From NCBI GenBank assembly GCA_964442035.1, contig CAYTWZ010000051.1, positions 1 through 12,767 of the forward strand: 12,767 nucleotides of DNA, given 5' to 3'. Position 1 is the first letter of the stretch, and the number at the start of each line of letters is the position of its first letter. Shown one piece after another: positions 12,732-12,767 of this stretch. Under the pieces are notes generated by a model. The model made no database searches and was not told where the DNA came from. It saw only the letters and a list, made by a program, of their open reading frames with translations. This DNA is from JAFLUQ01 sp964442035. Lineage in GTDB: Bacteria; Bacillota; Clostridia; UMGS1883. The position numbers were made by a program, and so were the translations under genes.

Positions 12732-12767
12732 ATGCCGGACATAAACAAGGTAACACAATGGCAGCTC
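12732..12767 (+). CDS. start of a gene cut off by the window edge
   Basis: ATG at 12732 behind AAAGGTGGGAG (12717-12727) opens a frame of 12 codons (MPDINKVTQWQL) before the window ends. The consensus promoter and operator just upstream support a real, tightly regulated gene. Too little protein is visible for any assignment; an autoregulated regulator gene is one possibility given the operator, but nothing in the residues shows it. Confidence 0.7.
   Translation, partial: MPDINKVTQWQL

Overview
The window looks like chromosomal DNA from a strictly anaerobic member of the Bacillota, most likely a gut-type clostridium. The evidence is AGGAGG-type ribosome binding sites before most genes, TTGACA/TATAAT promoters, many short operons, a 2x[4Fe-4S] aldo/keto reductase, a copper-amine-oxidase-type (CuAO_N) surface protein and a membrane-anchored NodB deacetylase. 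This placement is inference; there is no rRNA or other taxonomic marker. Coding sequence has mid-range GC and the intergenic stretches are clearly AT-richer.

Layout, left to right. Positions 102-793 (minus) hold two small overlapping genes for unrecognised membrane proteins. Positions 866-1046 hold a structured repeat element that begins right behind the stop codon of a cytoplasmic GH13 alpha-glucan hydrolase (1051-2364, minus). Positions 2543-5076 (minus) form a tight four-gene operon: zinc-ribbon membrane protein, thymidylate synthase (thyA), dihydrofolate reductase (folA) and a flavin reductase-like protein. ThyA and FolA form the dTMP/folate cycle: ThyA turns methylene-THF into DHF and FolA reduces DHF again. 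Each downstream ribosome binding site overlaps the stop codon of the gene before it. A compact divergent promoter region (5163-5229) separates this operon from a plus-strand pair: a TTG-initiated, membrane-anchored polysaccharide deacetylase with five 34-residue repeats, and a PfkB-type (KDG kinase-like) sugar kinase. A very long perfect hairpin (7724-7795) follows the kinase.

Positions 8079-10283 (plus) hold a second unit: an extended -10 promoter, a long structured leader, an ion-transporter-superfamily (SLC13/ArsB/NhaD-like) permease and, 16 nt behind it, a cytidylate-kinase-like P-loop protein. A bidirectional terminator (10316-10360) separates it from a minus-strand CuAO_N-domain secreted protein and a ferredoxin-fused aldo/keto reductase. 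The latter is driven by a textbook promoter at 12350-12378. The right edge is a 413-nt gene-free region packed with repeats. It ends in a consensus promoter overlaid by a 14-bp inverted-repeat operator, ahead of a gene cut off after 12 codons.

I see no phage, CRISPR, transposase, rRNA or tRNA. The most unusual content is intergenic: two partly overlapping families of short interspersed repeats (one with outer arms AAACGAAA/TTTCGTTT, one with the core GCGTGAATTATTCAG), and a 61-bp near-perfect palindrome exactly bracketed by 15-bp direct repeats.
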